Of a stretch of 64,000 nt of DNA, positions 42,884-51,559 are shown piece by piece (position 1 is the first letter of the stretch; each line of letters begins with the position of its first letter). The notes beneath the pieces were generated by a model. It made no database searches. It was given only the letters and a program-made list of their open reading frames with translations, and was not told the origin of the DNA. Source of the DNA: Sphingomonas corticis. GTDB taxonomy: Bacteria; Pseudomonadota; Alphaproteobacteria; Sphingomonadales; Sphingomonadaceae. The stretch lies in contig NZ_JAAVJH010000007.1 of NCBI RefSeq assembly GCF_012035195.1, positions 81,313 to 145,312 on the forward strand, in the 5' to 3' direction. A program made the position numbers and the translations under genes.

Positions 42884-43701
42884 TTGGCTTCTCCCGGCAG
42901 GTCCTGCGCCACCGCCGCGGCGGGCAGCGGACGGACCCAGATATTGCGATACGACACCGGCGAATCGTGATCCTGCAACTGGATCGGCGCGGCATCGCCG
43001 TGCGCCTCGTACGCCGCCACCTTGCGCCATACCGTGGTGCCCAGCATCGCCTGATGGTTCTGCACCAGCACCCCGTTCAGGAAGGCGGTGACATAGGCGG
43101 GTCGCAGCAGCTTGCCGTCCGCGCCGAAGCGGGGCCGCTCGAAGATGACATCGTAGCTCTGCCATTGCCCCGGCGCGCGCGCTGCGTTCGCCAGCGGCGG
43201 CTTCCAGCCGTAGACCGCGCCGACCGTGCCGTCGGCGTAGGTGGGGTTGCGATAGCCGTCCAGGATCTGCAGCTCGTAGCGCTGCATGAACCAGATCCCG
43301 CTGTTGCCGCGGTCCTGCGACGACTTCGTCGGCGGATTGGGCGAACGGAACTCCAGGTGCAGCTGCACGTCGCCAAAGCTCTGCCGGCTGACCAGCGCGC
43401 TCTCGCCGCCGCCAGGGGTTCGCGCGGGCACGGTGAAGGCACCGTCCTTCACTGGCCAGGGCGCCCCCTGCGGCTGCCACGCGTCGAGCGAGCGCCCGTC
43501 GAACAGCACCACGGCATCCGACGGCGCACCCCCGGTCGCGGCGGCGGGCGTCACCACCACGGGCGCGGGCCGGTCGGCGTCGTGGACGCGCCAGCGCCCG
43601 TCGGGCAGCAGCGGCGTGTCCTTGAACCCGGGCCTCTCCTGCGCCGACACCGCCGTGGCGAGACCCGCCGACAGCAGGATCAGCGAACGCGCGATCATCA
43701 T
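42880..43701 (-). CDS. DUF1080 (3-keto-disaccharide hydrolase-like) secreted protein
   Basis: 273 residues with a signal peptide (LILLSAGLATAVSAQ). The concanavalin-like DUF1080 domain has VVLFDGRSLDAWQP, DVQLHLEFRSP, RGNSGIWFMQRYELQILDGY and VYGWKPPLANAARAPGQWQSY. Pfam names this domain 3-keto-disaccharide hydrolase from its role in cleaving C3-oxidised glycosides. Its place between the dehydrogenase subunits and the TIM-barrel proteins fits a periplasmic pathway. Strong GGAGGAG ribosome site; ATGA overlap upstream. Confidence 0.87.
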   Translation of the reverse strand: MMIARSLILLSAGLATAVSAQERPGFKDTPLLPDGRWRVHDADRPAPVVVTPAAATGGAPSDAVVLFDGRSLDAWQPQGAPWPVKDGAFTVPARTPGGGESALVSRQSFGDVQLHLEFRSPNPPTKSSQDRGNSGIWFMQRYELQILDGYRNPTYADGTVGAVYGWKPPLANAARAPGQWQSYDVIFERPRFGADGKLLRPAYVTAFLNGVLVQNHQAMLGTTVWRKVAAYEAHGDAAPIQLQDHDSPVSYRNIWVRPLPAAAVAQDLPGEAK

Positions 43702-44615
43702 GCCTCTCCTCCGCTGCGGTCGATGGCGCGATAGGCGGCGACGAGTCGCTCCTCCCCCGCGCGTCCGGCCACCGAATTGCCGTGCTCCATGCCGATCACC
43801 CCGTTATAGCGCTTAGCGCGCAACCAGCGGACGATGCTGGCATAGTTGATCTCGCCCGTCCCCGGCTCCTTGCGGCCGGGATTGTCGCCGAACTGGATGT
43901 AGCCGATCTCGTCCCAGCAGGTGTCGAGCGTGGGGATCAGGTTCCCCGACTGGATCTGCTCGTGGTACAGGTCCGCCAGCACCTTCACCGCCGCGCTGTT
44001 CGCGCCGCGCGCCACGGCATATCCCTGCGCCACCGTCTGCATGTAGACGCCGGGGTGATCGCGGCGGGTGTTCAGCGGCTCCATCACCATCGCGATGCCG
44101 TGGGGCGCGACGATGTCGCCTGCGCGGCGCATCACGTCGATGACGCGCGCGGTCTGGATGTCCACCGGCACGCGCGGGTCCATGAAGCCGGTGACGACGG
44201 TCATCCGGCGCGCGTCCAGCCGCTTCGCCACCTCGATCGCGCCGCGGATGTCTTTCAGGAACGCCTCGCGCTCCTCACCGTTCGCCGCGCCCAGCAGCGG
44301 GCGCGATTCGCGCCAGCGTGGCATGCTGGCGACGAATACGCCCATCGTCATGCCGCGGGACGACAGCGCGTTGGCCATGCGCGTCTGCTCGGCAATCGGG
44401 CGCGCCGCCGCCTCGTTGTCCTCCCAGGCGGTGAAGCCTTGGTCGGCGGCATAGGCGATCTGCTCGATCAGCCCGCCGCGACTGGCGAAGCTGCCTTCGT
44501 GCGGCGCGTATTTCAGGGAGAAACGCGCCGCATTCGACGTGCCGGCGACCTGCGCACTCGCCGCCAGCGGCGCGGCCGAGGCGGCCGCCAGAACGGTGCG
44601 GCGCGTCACGTCCAT
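43698..44615 (-). CDS. Exported hydroxypyruvate-isomerase-like TIM barrel
   Basis: 305 residues with a twin-arginine signal (TRRTVLAAASAAPLAASAQ). The barrel carries YAADQGFTAWEDNEA, MVMEPLNTRRDHPG (metal Glu), LYHEQIQSGNLIPTLDTCWD and GEINYASIVRWL, as in hydroxypyruvate isomerase-like AP-endonuclease-2 proteins. Export is unusual for true hydroxypyruvate isomerases, so in this context it is better read as an enzyme acting on the 3-keto sugar in the periplasm. It lies 3 bp after the cytochrome c gene. Confidence 0.82.
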   Translation of the reverse strand: MDVTRRTVLAAASAAPLAASAQVAGTSNAARFSLKYAPHEGSFASRGGLIEQIAYAADQGFTAWEDNEAAARPIAEQTRMANALSSRGMTMGVFVASMPRWRESRPLLGAANGEEREAFLKDIRGAIEVAKRLDARRMTVVTGFMDPRVPVDIQTARVIDVMRRAGDIVAPHGIAMVMEPLNTRRDHPGVYMQTVAQGYAVARGANSAAVKVLADLYHEQIQSGNLIPTLDTCWDEIGYIQFGDNPGRKEPGTGEINYASIVRWLRAKRYNGVIGMEHGNSVAGRAGEERLVAAYRAIDRSGGEA

Positions 44616-44618
44616 CGC

Positions 44619-44999
44619 TTACTTCGCCCCTTCGGCACGCAGATAGGCGATGATCTGCGCGCGCTTCGCCGGGTCGGCCATGCCGATCGGCATCCGCGTG
44701 CCCGGCACCTTCTTCATCGGCGCGGCGAGATACTGGTCCAGCGTGGCCGCGTCCCAGGTCAGCTTCGACGCCTTCATCGCCGCCGAATAGTTGAAGCCCG
44801 GCACGCTCGCCGCGGGGCGGCCGACCACCTTGTACAGGTTCGGCCCGATGCGGTTCGCGCCGCCCTTCTCCACCGTGTGGCACGCCTTGCACGCGGCGAA
44901 GGCGGGCGGGGCGGGCGTCTGCGCCGCGGAAGGTGTGCCGAGCGCGAAAGCGGCGGCGGTGGCGGCGGTCGCGCCGCCGGCGAGCAGGATAAGCTTCAT
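44619..44999 (-). CDS. Class I cytochrome c
   Basis: 126 residues with a signal peptide ([20 protein letters not shown] to PSAAQ). Haem attachment CKACH near residue 37, axial Met in GTRMPIGM, and ANRIGPNLYKVVGRPA mark a small soluble c-type cytochrome like cytochrome c2. It most likely accepts electrons from the flavin of the exported GMC dehydrogenase and passes them to the respiratory chain. ATGA overlap with the upstream oxidoreductase gene. Confidence 0.92.
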   Translation of the reverse strand: MKLILLAGGATAATAAAFALGTPSAAQTPAPPAFAACKACHTVEKGGANRIGPNLYKVVGRPAASVPGFNYSAAMKASKLTWDAATLDQYLAAPMKKVPGTRMPIGMADPAKRAQIIAYLRAEGAK

Positions 45000-46135
45000 T
45001 CGGTCTCTCCGATATCGATCGCGGTCCATTTGTCGTCGGACGCCGTACTGGCGACAACCGCCTCGACGAAGCGCATCGTGCGCAGTCCGTCGACGACGCC
45101 GGGATGCGCCGCATCCTCGCCCCGCAACGCGGCGGCGAAGGCGCGGTAGAGCGTCGCGAACGCCTCGATATAGCCCTCCGGATGACCCGCGGGTGTACGC
45201 AGGCGCGCGGCCGTCTCCGGCGCGAGGCCCGGCCCACCCGCGCGAAGCACCTCGGACGGCCGGTCGAGCCAGCGCAGCACCAGCGTGTTCGGCTCCATCT
45301 GCGACCATTCCAGCCCGCCACGCTCCCCGTGGATGCGCAGCCGCAGGCCGTTCTCCTCCCCGGCCGCCACCTGGCTCGCCGTCAGCGAGCCGCGCGCACC
45401 GCCGTCGAAGCGCAGCAGCGCGGCGACATCGTCGTCCAGCCGGCGACCGGGAACGTGCGTCGACAGTTCCGCCGACACCGCCGCGACGCGCAGGCCGGAG
45501 ACATGCTCCGCCAGCTGAAAGGCATGGGTGCCGATATCGCCCAGGCAGCCGCCCAGACCTGCGCGGGCGGGATCGGTGCGCCACTCCGCCTGCTTGTTGC
45601 CTTCGCCGTCGATGGGCGCGCTCAGCCAGCCTTGCAGATATTCCACCTGCACCCGCCGGATCGCGCCAAGGTCGCCGCGCGCCACGCGCAGCCGTGCCTC
45701 GTCGATCAGCGGGTACCCGCTGTACGTGAAGGCCAGCGCGAACCGCTTGCCGCTCGCCCTCGCCGCGGCAGCGATGGCCTCCGCCTCCCTCACGTCCATC
45801 GCCATCGGCTTCTCGCAAAAGACGTGGAAGCCCGCGCGCAGCGCCGCGATGGCCATCGGCGCGTGGAGATGGTTGGGCGTCACGATCGCGACCGCGTCGA
45901 TCCGCTCGCCCGCGGGCAGCGCCGCCTCGCCCGCCAGCATCGCGTCGATCGTCGGATAAACGCGCGCGGGGTCGAGGGCGAGCCGCTCACCGGTGCGCGC
46001 GTTGCGCCCCGCGTCCGTGCTGAACGCCCCCGCCACCAGCCGCCAGTCGCCGTCCAGCGCCGCGGCCATGCGGTGGACGGCGCCGATGAACGCCCCTTCC
46101 CCGCCGCCGACCATGCCGAGCCGCAGCGGCGTCAT
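44996..46135 (-). CDS. Gfo/Idh/MocA family oxidoreductase
   Basis: 379 residues, cytoplasmic. [19 protein letters not shown] is the nucleotide-binding loop, [10 protein letters not shown] the catalytic lysine motif and [17 protein letters not shown] the active-site histidine helix. In 3-keto-glycoside operons, such enzymes reduce imported 3-keto-hexose back to the hexose with NAD(P)H; that role is inferred. ATGA overlaps on both sides. Confidence 0.88.
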   Translation of the reverse strand: MTPLRLGMVGGGEGAFIGAVHRMAAALDGDWRLVAGAFSTDAGRNARTGERLALDPARVYPTIDAMLAGEAALPAGERIDAVAIVTPNHLHAPMAIAALRAGFHVFCEKPMAMDVREAEAIAAAARASGKRFALAFTYSGYPLIDEARLRVARGDLGAIRRVQVEYLQGWLSAPIDGEGNKQAEWRTDPARAGLGGCLGDIGTHAFQLAEHVSGLRVAAVSAELSTHVPGRRLDDDVAALLRFDGGARGSLTASQVAAGEENGLRLRIHGERGGLEWSQMEPNTLVLRWLDRPSEVLRAGGPGLAPETAARLRTPAGHPEGYIEAFATLYRAFAAALRGEDAAHPGVVDGLRTMRFVEAVVASTASDDKWTAIDIGETE

Positions 46136-47187
46136 TCGGACAGCCCCATCAGCTTGCGGATCGAGGCGCGGTCCGCTCCGCTGGCGGCGAAATCGTCGAA
46201 GGCATGGTCGGTGACGCGAATCATGTGGTCGCGGATGAACGGCGCGCCTTCCCGCGCGCCGTCATCGGCCCGCTTCAGCGCGCATTCCCATTCCAGCACG
46301 GCCCAGCCGTCATAGCCATATTGCGCCAGCTTGCTGAACACCGCGGTGAAGTCGACCTGCCCGTCGCCCGTCGAGCGGAACCGCCCGGCACGATTCACCC
46401 AGCTCTCGTAGCCGCCGTACACGCCGGTGCGCCCGGTCGGGTTGAATTCCGCATCCTTCACGTGGAAGCAGGCGATGCGATCGTGATAGCGATCGATGAA
46501 GTCGAGATAGTCGAGCTGTTGCAGCACGTAGTGCGACGGATCGAACAGCAGGCGGGCGGCGGGGTGATGATCGACCGCGTCGAGGAAGCGCTCCCACGTG
46601 GCGCCGTCGTGCAGGTCCTCGCCCGGGTGCACCTCGAACGCGCAATGCACGCCCTGCTCGGCGAACACATCGAGGATCGGCGTCCAGCGGCGCGCCAGCT
46701 CGGCGAACGCCTCCTCCACCAGCCCGGCGGGACGCTGCGGCCAGGGATAGACATAGGGCCAGGCGAGCGCGCCGGAGAAGGTGGCGTGCGCGGTGAGGCC
46801 CAGCCGCGCGCTGGCGCGTGCCGCCGCCTTCACCTGCTCCACCGCCCAGGCCTGCCGCCGCGCCGGATCGCCGCGGACCTCGGGCGCGGCAAAGCCGTCG
46901 AACAGCGTGTCGTAGGCGGGATGCACCGCCACCAGCTGTCCTTGCAGGTGGGTCGACAATTCGGTCGGCTGGATGCCGAACCTGTCGAGCCGGGCGCGCA
47001 GGTCGTCGCAATAATCCTGGCTCTCCGCCGCCAGCGCGACGTCGATCAGCCGCGGATCGCAGGGGATCTGCACCCCGGCATAGCCCAAGCCCGCCGCCCA
47101 CTCGGCGAGATGGTCGAGCGTGTCGAACGGCGCCGTATCCCCCAGGAACTGCGCCAGGAAGATGCCCGGCCCCTTCATGCCGGTCAT
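46132..47187 (-). CDS. Sugar phosphate isomerase/epimerase-family TIM barrel (cytoplasmic)
   Basis: 351 residues with no signal peptide. GIFLAQFLGDTAPFDTLDHL, GVQIPCDPRLID, CAFEVHPGEDLHDGATWERF (metal Glu/His), LLFDPSHYVLQQLDYLDFID and CFHVKDAEFNPTGRTGVYGG are typical of the family in bacterial sugar operons, often paired with Gfo/Idh/MocA enzymes. It probably acts on the imported keto-sugar with the oxidoreductase it overlaps by ATGA. Confidence 0.85.
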   Translation of the reverse strand: MTGMKGPGIFLAQFLGDTAPFDTLDHLAEWAAGLGYAGVQIPCDPRLIDVALAAESQDYCDDLRARLDRFGIQPTELSTHLQGQLVAVHPAYDTLFDGFAAPEVRGDPARRQAWAVEQVKAAARASARLGLTAHATFSGALAWPYVYPWPQRPAGLVEEAFAELARRWTPILDVFAEQGVHCAFEVHPGEDLHDGATWERFLDAVDHHPAARLLFDPSHYVLQQLDYLDFIDRYHDRIACFHVKDAEFNPTGRTGVYGGYESWVNRAGRFRSTGDGQVDFTAVFSKLAQYGYDGWAVLEWECALKRADDGAREGAPFIRDHMIRVTDHAFDDFAASGADRASIRKLMGLSE

Positions 47188-48431
47188 GCCATGCGCCCTT
47201 TCGTCTCATCCTTGAAGGTCAGCTGGAACAGGATCGCGATCACCAGCGCGGCCGCGGCCGGGTACCACCACATCTGCTGCCAGTCGGCCACCGTCGGCGT
47301 CGCCGGCAGCTGCGCGTAGAGCAGCCCGCCGATCTGCGAGCCGAGCAGCATGCCGACGCCGTAGGTGAACAGCGTCAGCATTCCCTGCGCCTGCGCGTTC
47401 ACGCCCTTCGGCGTGGCGATCGTGCCGGTGTAGATCGCGCCGGCGACGAAGAAGAAGTCGTAGCACACGCCGTGCAGTGCGACGCCCAGGTACACCGCCC
47501 ACAGCGAATCGCCCCCGTCGCCGATCGCGAACAGCGCGTAGCGCACCGCCCAGGCGGCCATGCCGACCAGCAGCAGCGGCTTCACGCCGAAGCGGCGGTA
47601 GAGGAACGGCATCGAGAACATGAACGCCAGCTCGGACATCTGCCCGATCGACATCGTGCCGCCGACGTTCTCGATCCCCACCGTGCCGATGAAGGCGGAG
47701 GCGTAGGCATAGTACATCGCCAGCGGGATCGAGATCAGCGTGGCGCAGGCGATGAAGACGAGGAACGAGCGCTGCCGCATCAGCCCGAACGCCTCGACGC
47801 ACAACACCTCGCGCACCACGCTGCCGCCGCGCGGCGCGTCGGGCGCCACGTCGGGCAGCGTCACGCTGTAGAGGCCGAGCGCCACGGAAACGACCGCGGC
47901 CACGCGGAAGATCTGCGGGTCGGCGGACAGGCCCGCCCAGCCGATGATGAGGCCCGACGCGATCCAGCCGATCGTGCCGAACGCGCGCACGAACGGGAAG
48001 CGGTCGACCCGCTCGCCGAAGCTCTTCAGCGCGATGGTGTTCGCCAGGCCCACCGTCGGCATGTACAGGATCGAATAAACCAGCAGCAGCAGCACGAACG
48101 TGTCGCCGCCCTCCGGCGTCAGCAGCGCGGGCAGATAGAAGAGCAGCGCCCCGCCGACCAGGTGGAGGACGACCATCAGCACCTTGGGGCTGAGATAGCG
48201 CACCGCCGCCATGCCGATCAGGAAGGATCCGACGATCGACGCGATCGGCCCCACGGAGAAGGCGTTGGCGATCAGCGAGCCGATGCCGCGCGTCTGCATG
48301 ACGAGGCCCAGCGTCACCTGCCACGACCCCCAGACGAAGAACTGCATGAACATCAGCGCCGCGAGCCGCCCCGTCAGCATCCCCGGCAAGGCGCGCGCAT
48401 CGCGCGGCAGAGCTCCTTCGGCAACGGCCAT
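47184..48431 (-). CDS. MFS transporter of the nucleoside:H+ symporter type
   Basis: 415 residues, about 12 transmembrane helices. MFMQFFVWGSWQVTLGLVMQ, the first-helix signature of the NupG/YegT-like group, and VRAFGTIGWIASGLIIGWAG support a nucleoside:H+ symporter-family protein. In sugar operons of Bacteroidetes and sphingomonads these carriers import oxidised or simple sugars instead of nucleosides, which fits this operon. It is the first gene and the likely promoter-proximal importer. Divergent from lacI with a 130-bp regulatory gap. Confidence 0.85.
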   Translation of the reverse strand: MAVAEGALPRDARALPGMLTGRLAALMFMQFFVWGSWQVTLGLVMQTRGIGSLIANAFSVGPIASIVGSFLIGMAAVRYLSPKVLMVVLHLVGGALLFYLPALLTPEGGDTFVLLLLVYSILYMPTVGLANTIALKSFGERVDRFPFVRAFGTIGWIASGLIIGWAGLSADPQIFRVAAVVSVALGLYSVTLPDVAPDAPRGGSVVREVLCVEAFGLMRQRSFLVFIACATLISIPLAMYYAYASAFIGTVGIENVGGTMSIGQMSELAFMFSMPFLYRRFGVKPLLLVGMAAWAVRYALFAIGDGGDSLWAVYLGVALHGVCYDFFFVAGAIYTGTIATPKGVNAQAQGMLTLFTYGVGMLLGSQIGGLLYAQLPATPTVADWQQMWWYPAAAALVIAILFQLTFKDETKGRMA

Positions 48432-48499
48432 CCGATCCCCTCCCCGGCCCCGCGGTATCCGGCGGCCGTGGACACGAGCCTATGATACGATAATTGGCG

Positions 48500-48513
48500 T
48501 GTAAAGGATTACA
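48500..48513. promoter_or_regulatory. LacI-family operator (TGTAA-N4-TTACA)
   Basis: TGTAAAGGATTACA is a perfect 5-bp inverted repeat with a 4-bp centre, of the TGTAA/TTACA type read by LacI-family repressors. It lies 68 bp before the MFS start and 48 bp before lacI, where binding could repress both divergent promoters. The local AT-rich stretch (48,481-48,515) is the only one in the gap. Confidence 0.55.
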
Positions 48514-48561
48514 TCGCTGCCCCTCGACACGGCTCGCCGCAACGCACATGGAAGGCGCGGC

Positions 48562-49563
48562 ATGCCGACGATCATCCAGGTTGCCGCACGGGCGGGCGTC
48601 TCCACCGCGACGGTCTCGCGCGTGCTGAGCCATCCCGACCGCGTCGCGCAATCCACGCGCGAGCGGGTGTTGGAGGTGGTGGCGGCGCTCGGCTACCGTC
48701 CCAACGTCGCCGCCCGATCGCTGCGCACCCTGCGCGCGGCGAAGATCCTGCTGACCGTGCCGGACATCTCCAACCCCTTCTTCGCCAGCGTCATCCGCGG
48801 CGCGGAGGAAGCGGCGCGCGACGCGGGCTATGCCGTGGTCGTCGGCGACACCCGCCACGATGCGGAAGTGGAGGACCAGTACGCCGACATGCTGTCGCGG
48901 CGCGAGGTGGACGGGCTGATCTTCCTCGGCCACCGCCTGCCGGACAGCCTGTCGCCGCTGCTGGCCGAGCGTGGGACGCTGGCGCCGATCGTCAACGGCT
49001 GCGAGTTCAGCGCGGATCTCGCCGTGCCTAGCGTCCATATCGACAATGCGGCGGCGAGCGCGGACGCGATGGCGCACCTGATCGCGCTGGGGCACCGCGA
49101 CATCGGCATCGTCACCGGCCCGCCGGTCAGCCCGATCAGCCGCGACCGCCTGTCCGGCGCGCTGGCAGCGGCGGAGCGGCACGGCCTGTCCGATCGGCTG
49201 CACGTGCGCGACGGCGACTATTCCGCGCGCTGCGCCCATGCGCTGACCGCCGACCTCGTCGCGCGCGGCGTGACCGCGATCTTCTGCTTCAGCGACGAAA
49301 TGGCGATGGGTGTGGTCAGCGCGTTGGGAGAGGCGGGCGTTCCCTGCCCCGCCGCGGTCTCCGTTGTCGGATTCGACGACCTGCCGCTGGCCCGCTTCTT
49401 CCGCCCCGCGCTGACCAGCGTCGCGCAGCCCAAGGGGATGATCGGACGGCGCACGGTGGAGCTGCTGGTCGAGATCCTGCGCGGCGCCGTCCCCCCGGTG
49501 CGCCAGGTCACGCTGGCGCACGAGCTGGTCGTGCGCGACAGCACCGCCCCCGCCCCGCGCTGA
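48562..49563 (+). CDS. LacI-family transcriptional regulator
   Basis: 333 residues. The HTH is TIIQVAARAGVSTATVSRVL (residues 3-22), followed by the hinge helix NVAARSLRTLRA and a periplasmic-binding-like sensor domain (VPDISNPFFASVIRGAEEAA; VVGFDDLPLARFFRPALTSV). It probably represses the divergent nine-gene glycoside-oxidation operon and itself, responding to a sugar. The TGTAA-N4-TTACA site upstream is the expected target. Confidence 0.93.
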   Translation: MPTIIQVAARAGVSTATVSRVLSHPDRVAQSTRERVLEVVAALGYRPNVAARSLRTLRAAKILLTVPDISNPFFASVIRGAEEAARDAGYAVVVGDTRHDAEVEDQYADMLSRREVDGLIFLGHRLPDSLSPLLAERGTLAPIVNGCEFSADLAVPSVHIDNAAASADAMAHLIALGHRDIGIVTGPPVSPISRDRLSGALAAAERHGLSDRLHVRDGDYSARCAHALTADLVARGVTAIFCFSDEMAMGVVSALGEAGVPCPAAVSVVGFDDLPLARFFRPALTSVAQPKGMIGRRTVELLVEILRGAVPPVRQVTLAHELVVRDSTAPAPR

Positions 49564-49571
49564 GCGCCTCG

Positions 49572-50897
49572 CTACCGCCCCGTCAGCAGCACCGTGGGCA
49601 CGCGCAGCACGGTGCGCAGGTCGGTCGCGTCCTCGGTCGCGCCCAGCTCCACCGACCAGTTCAGGCTGGTGCGATCCGTCACGCGATAGGTGACGCCGAA
49701 CAGCAGGCGCCCCACCTGGAGATCGCGCGAGACCGTCGTCATGTGCCCCGGCCAGGCGGGTGTCGGCTCGATCAGCCGCGTCCGCGTCTTCGTGCCGAAC
49801 GCCCAGGTGTGGGCATAGCCCAGGTTGATCGTCGTGCGCTGGTTGAACGAGATCCCGATACCGGCCGAACCCGACACCGCGTCGGCGGGATCGACATAGT
49901 CGATGATGACCGGCGGAATCTGCGTGCTGACCGATTTGCCCAGGTTGAAGGTGTAGCCCAGCGTTCCGAACAGCACGACCGGATCGGACGGCAGGATCGC
50001 GGTGATACTGGGCGAGATGCCGAAGAAGCCCGCCCCCGTGGCCGCCTTCGTCGCGCGGCCGAGCGAGTCGCGCGGGATGGCGAAGGGATCGCTGCCGGTG
50101 GGGATCACCGCCTGCAGGTTGCCGATCAGGTACGGCACGCCCTCGCGCCCCTGCGTCAGCTGGTAGCGCGCGCTGACTTCGATGTCGCCGATGCCGGTGC
50201 CCTTGGTCGAGCTGTCGATCGTCGCGGCATTGTCGTCGGGCGTGCTGCCGGAGATGGGCGCCAGGATCGACGTGTCGGCGCGGTGCACGAACGGCACGCG
50301 AATGCCCAGTTCCAGCCGGTCGGTCAGGCCGTAGCGCAGCGCGGCGGAGGCGCTGACCACGTCCTGCCGGCTCTCGTTGATGTCGAAGACGCCGACCAGC
50401 ACCGCCTCGACCAGCTCGATCCCGCGGAACACCGCGCGGTTGCGGTCGGCGCGGGCGTAGTCGACCTGCACCTCGCCGGTCAGTTGGCCGCGCCGGGTGA
50501 TGACGCTGCCCCCGCCGTCCAGCACGGCGAGCTCGATCGGCCGGTCCTCGTCGGGCGCGGCCTGGCCGACGCGCTCTAGCGGCGGGGGGAGCGGGGGTTG
50601 CAGCGCGGCGCCGGGATCGCCCGGCAGGCTCGGCGCCGCGCCTTGCGCCGCGGCCACGGCGGGCTGGCGCGGCGCGGCAGCGGGCGGCAGCGACGGCAGC
50701 GCCTTTGCGCCCTCCACCTGCGTGCGCAGCGCCGCGATCTCGGCCGATTGCCGGTCCAGGCGCAGCCGCTGCGCCTCGATCAGCGCCATCGCGGCGTCCA
50801 GCTGCGATTGCAGCGAGGGGCGGCGCACGCGCTGCGCCTCCGCGGCGGGAACGACGATCATCGCCAGCGGCAGCGCCGCGCCGACCAGCCGCGTCAC
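49572..50897 (-). CDS. FapF-like outer-membrane protein: coiled coil, Pro-rich linker, beta-barrel
   Basis: 441 residues from a GTG overlapping the upstream stop. After a signal peptide (to about residue 21) comes a heptad-like helix (28-62, LQSQLDAAMALIEAQRLRLD and QSAEIAALRTQVE), a Pro/Ala-rich linker (66-106) and a long alternating beta region (about 120-441; GQLTGEVQVDYARADRNRAV, ALRYGLTDRLELGIRVPF, SARYQLTQGREGVPYLIGN). An N-terminal coiled coil joined by a flexible linker to a transporter-type barrel is the layout of FapF, the export pore of Pseudomonas functional amyloid. Its place behind a C39 peptidase and a repeat protein fits this. Sequence homology to FapF itself is not claimed. 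Confidence 0.68.
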   Translation of the reverse strand: MTRLVGAALPLAMIVVPAAEAQRVRRPSLQSQLDAAMALIEAQRLRLDRQSAEIAALRTQVEGAKALPSLPPAAAPRQPAVAAAQGAAPSLPGDPGAALQPPLPPPLERVGQAAPDEDRPIELAVLDGGGSVITRRGQLTGEVQVDYARADRNRAVFRGIELVEAVLVGVFDINESRQDVVSASAALRYGLTDRLELGIRVPFVHRADTSILAPISGSTPDDNAATIDSSTKGTGIGDIEVSARYQLTQGREGVPYLIGNLQAVIPTGSDPFAIPRDSLGRATKAATGAGFFGISPSITAILPSDPVVLFGTLGYTFNLGKSVSTQIPPVIIDYVDPADAVSGSAGIGISFNQRTTINLGYAHTWAFGTKTRTRLIEPTPAWPGHMTTVSRDLQVGRLLFGVTYRVTDRTSLNWSVELGATEDATDLRTVLRVPTVLLTGR

Positions 50898-51559
50898 AGC
50901 CGTCCCGCCAGCGCTTGCGTCGCGATGTCCTGCACGCGCAGCATCGACGATCCGATCACGTCCGGCCCCGCGCCGGACAGGTCGATCGCGACGCTGGTCT
51001 GCGTGTCGATGGTCCGGTCGCTGCCCATGTTGGCGATGGCCGCGCCGAAGGCGCCGCCCGCGACGTGCGTGACGGACAGGTCGGCGCCGGTCAGCTCGAC
51101 CAGCCGCAGCGCGCCCTGCGTCCGCTCGCTGACCGCGCCGGCGGCGGTCGCCGCGCCGCCGCTCACCTGCTCCAGTCCGGCGGGGATGGCGCCCGCCTGG
51201 GGCGCCAGCGACACGCCGGGTGCGGCGACGCCGCCGGAGACCCTGATCCCGCTCTGCCGATCGTAGCTGACCACCGGGATCGTCGCCGCCGGACGCGATG
51301 CCCCGGCGGACGCGCCCGCCACCGTCTCGCCCGCGCGCGGGACGTAGGTGGCCAGCGTCGGCGTCCCCTGGTCGGCGCGGAAGACCGTCCGCAGCACCAC
51401 CGCGCCGTCCACCGCGGTCTGCGTATCGATCGTCATCGCCACGTCGATCCCGCCGGGCAGGCGGAAGCCGCCGCGATGCTCCGCCAGCTCCTCGTCGGCG
51501 ACCGGCGTCGCGGCGAAGGGACCGAGCGCGAGCGGCAGCAGCAGCAGAAGCGGGTTCAC
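50894..51559 (-). CDS. Secreted FapE-position protein with double-glycine-like motif
   Basis: 221 residues from a GTG overlapping the C39 stop. A signal peptide (MNPLLLLLPLALGPFAATP) is followed at once by VADEELAEHRGG, which resembles the double-glycine leader (acidic, Leu, then GG) recognised by C39 peptidases, then FRLPGGIDVAMTIDTQTAVD. The middle is Gly/Ala-rich. The C-terminus, GGAFGAAIANMGSDRTIDTQ then TSVAIDLSG, loosely echoes the C-terminal motif of the two other secreted proteins. It occupies the fapE position between peptidase and pore. Function unknown; perhaps a minor fibre component or chaperone. Confidence 0.65.
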   Translation of the reverse strand: MNPLLLLLPLALGPFAATPVADEELAEHRGGFRLPGGIDVAMTIDTQTAVDGAVVLRTVFRADQGTPTLATYVPRAGETVAGASAGASRPAATIPVVSYDRQSGIRVSGGVAAPGVSLAPQAGAIPAGLEQVSGGAATAAGAVSERTQGALRLVELTGADLSVTHVAGGAFGAAIANMGSDRTIDTQTSVAIDLSGAGPDVIGSSMLRVQDIATQALAGRL

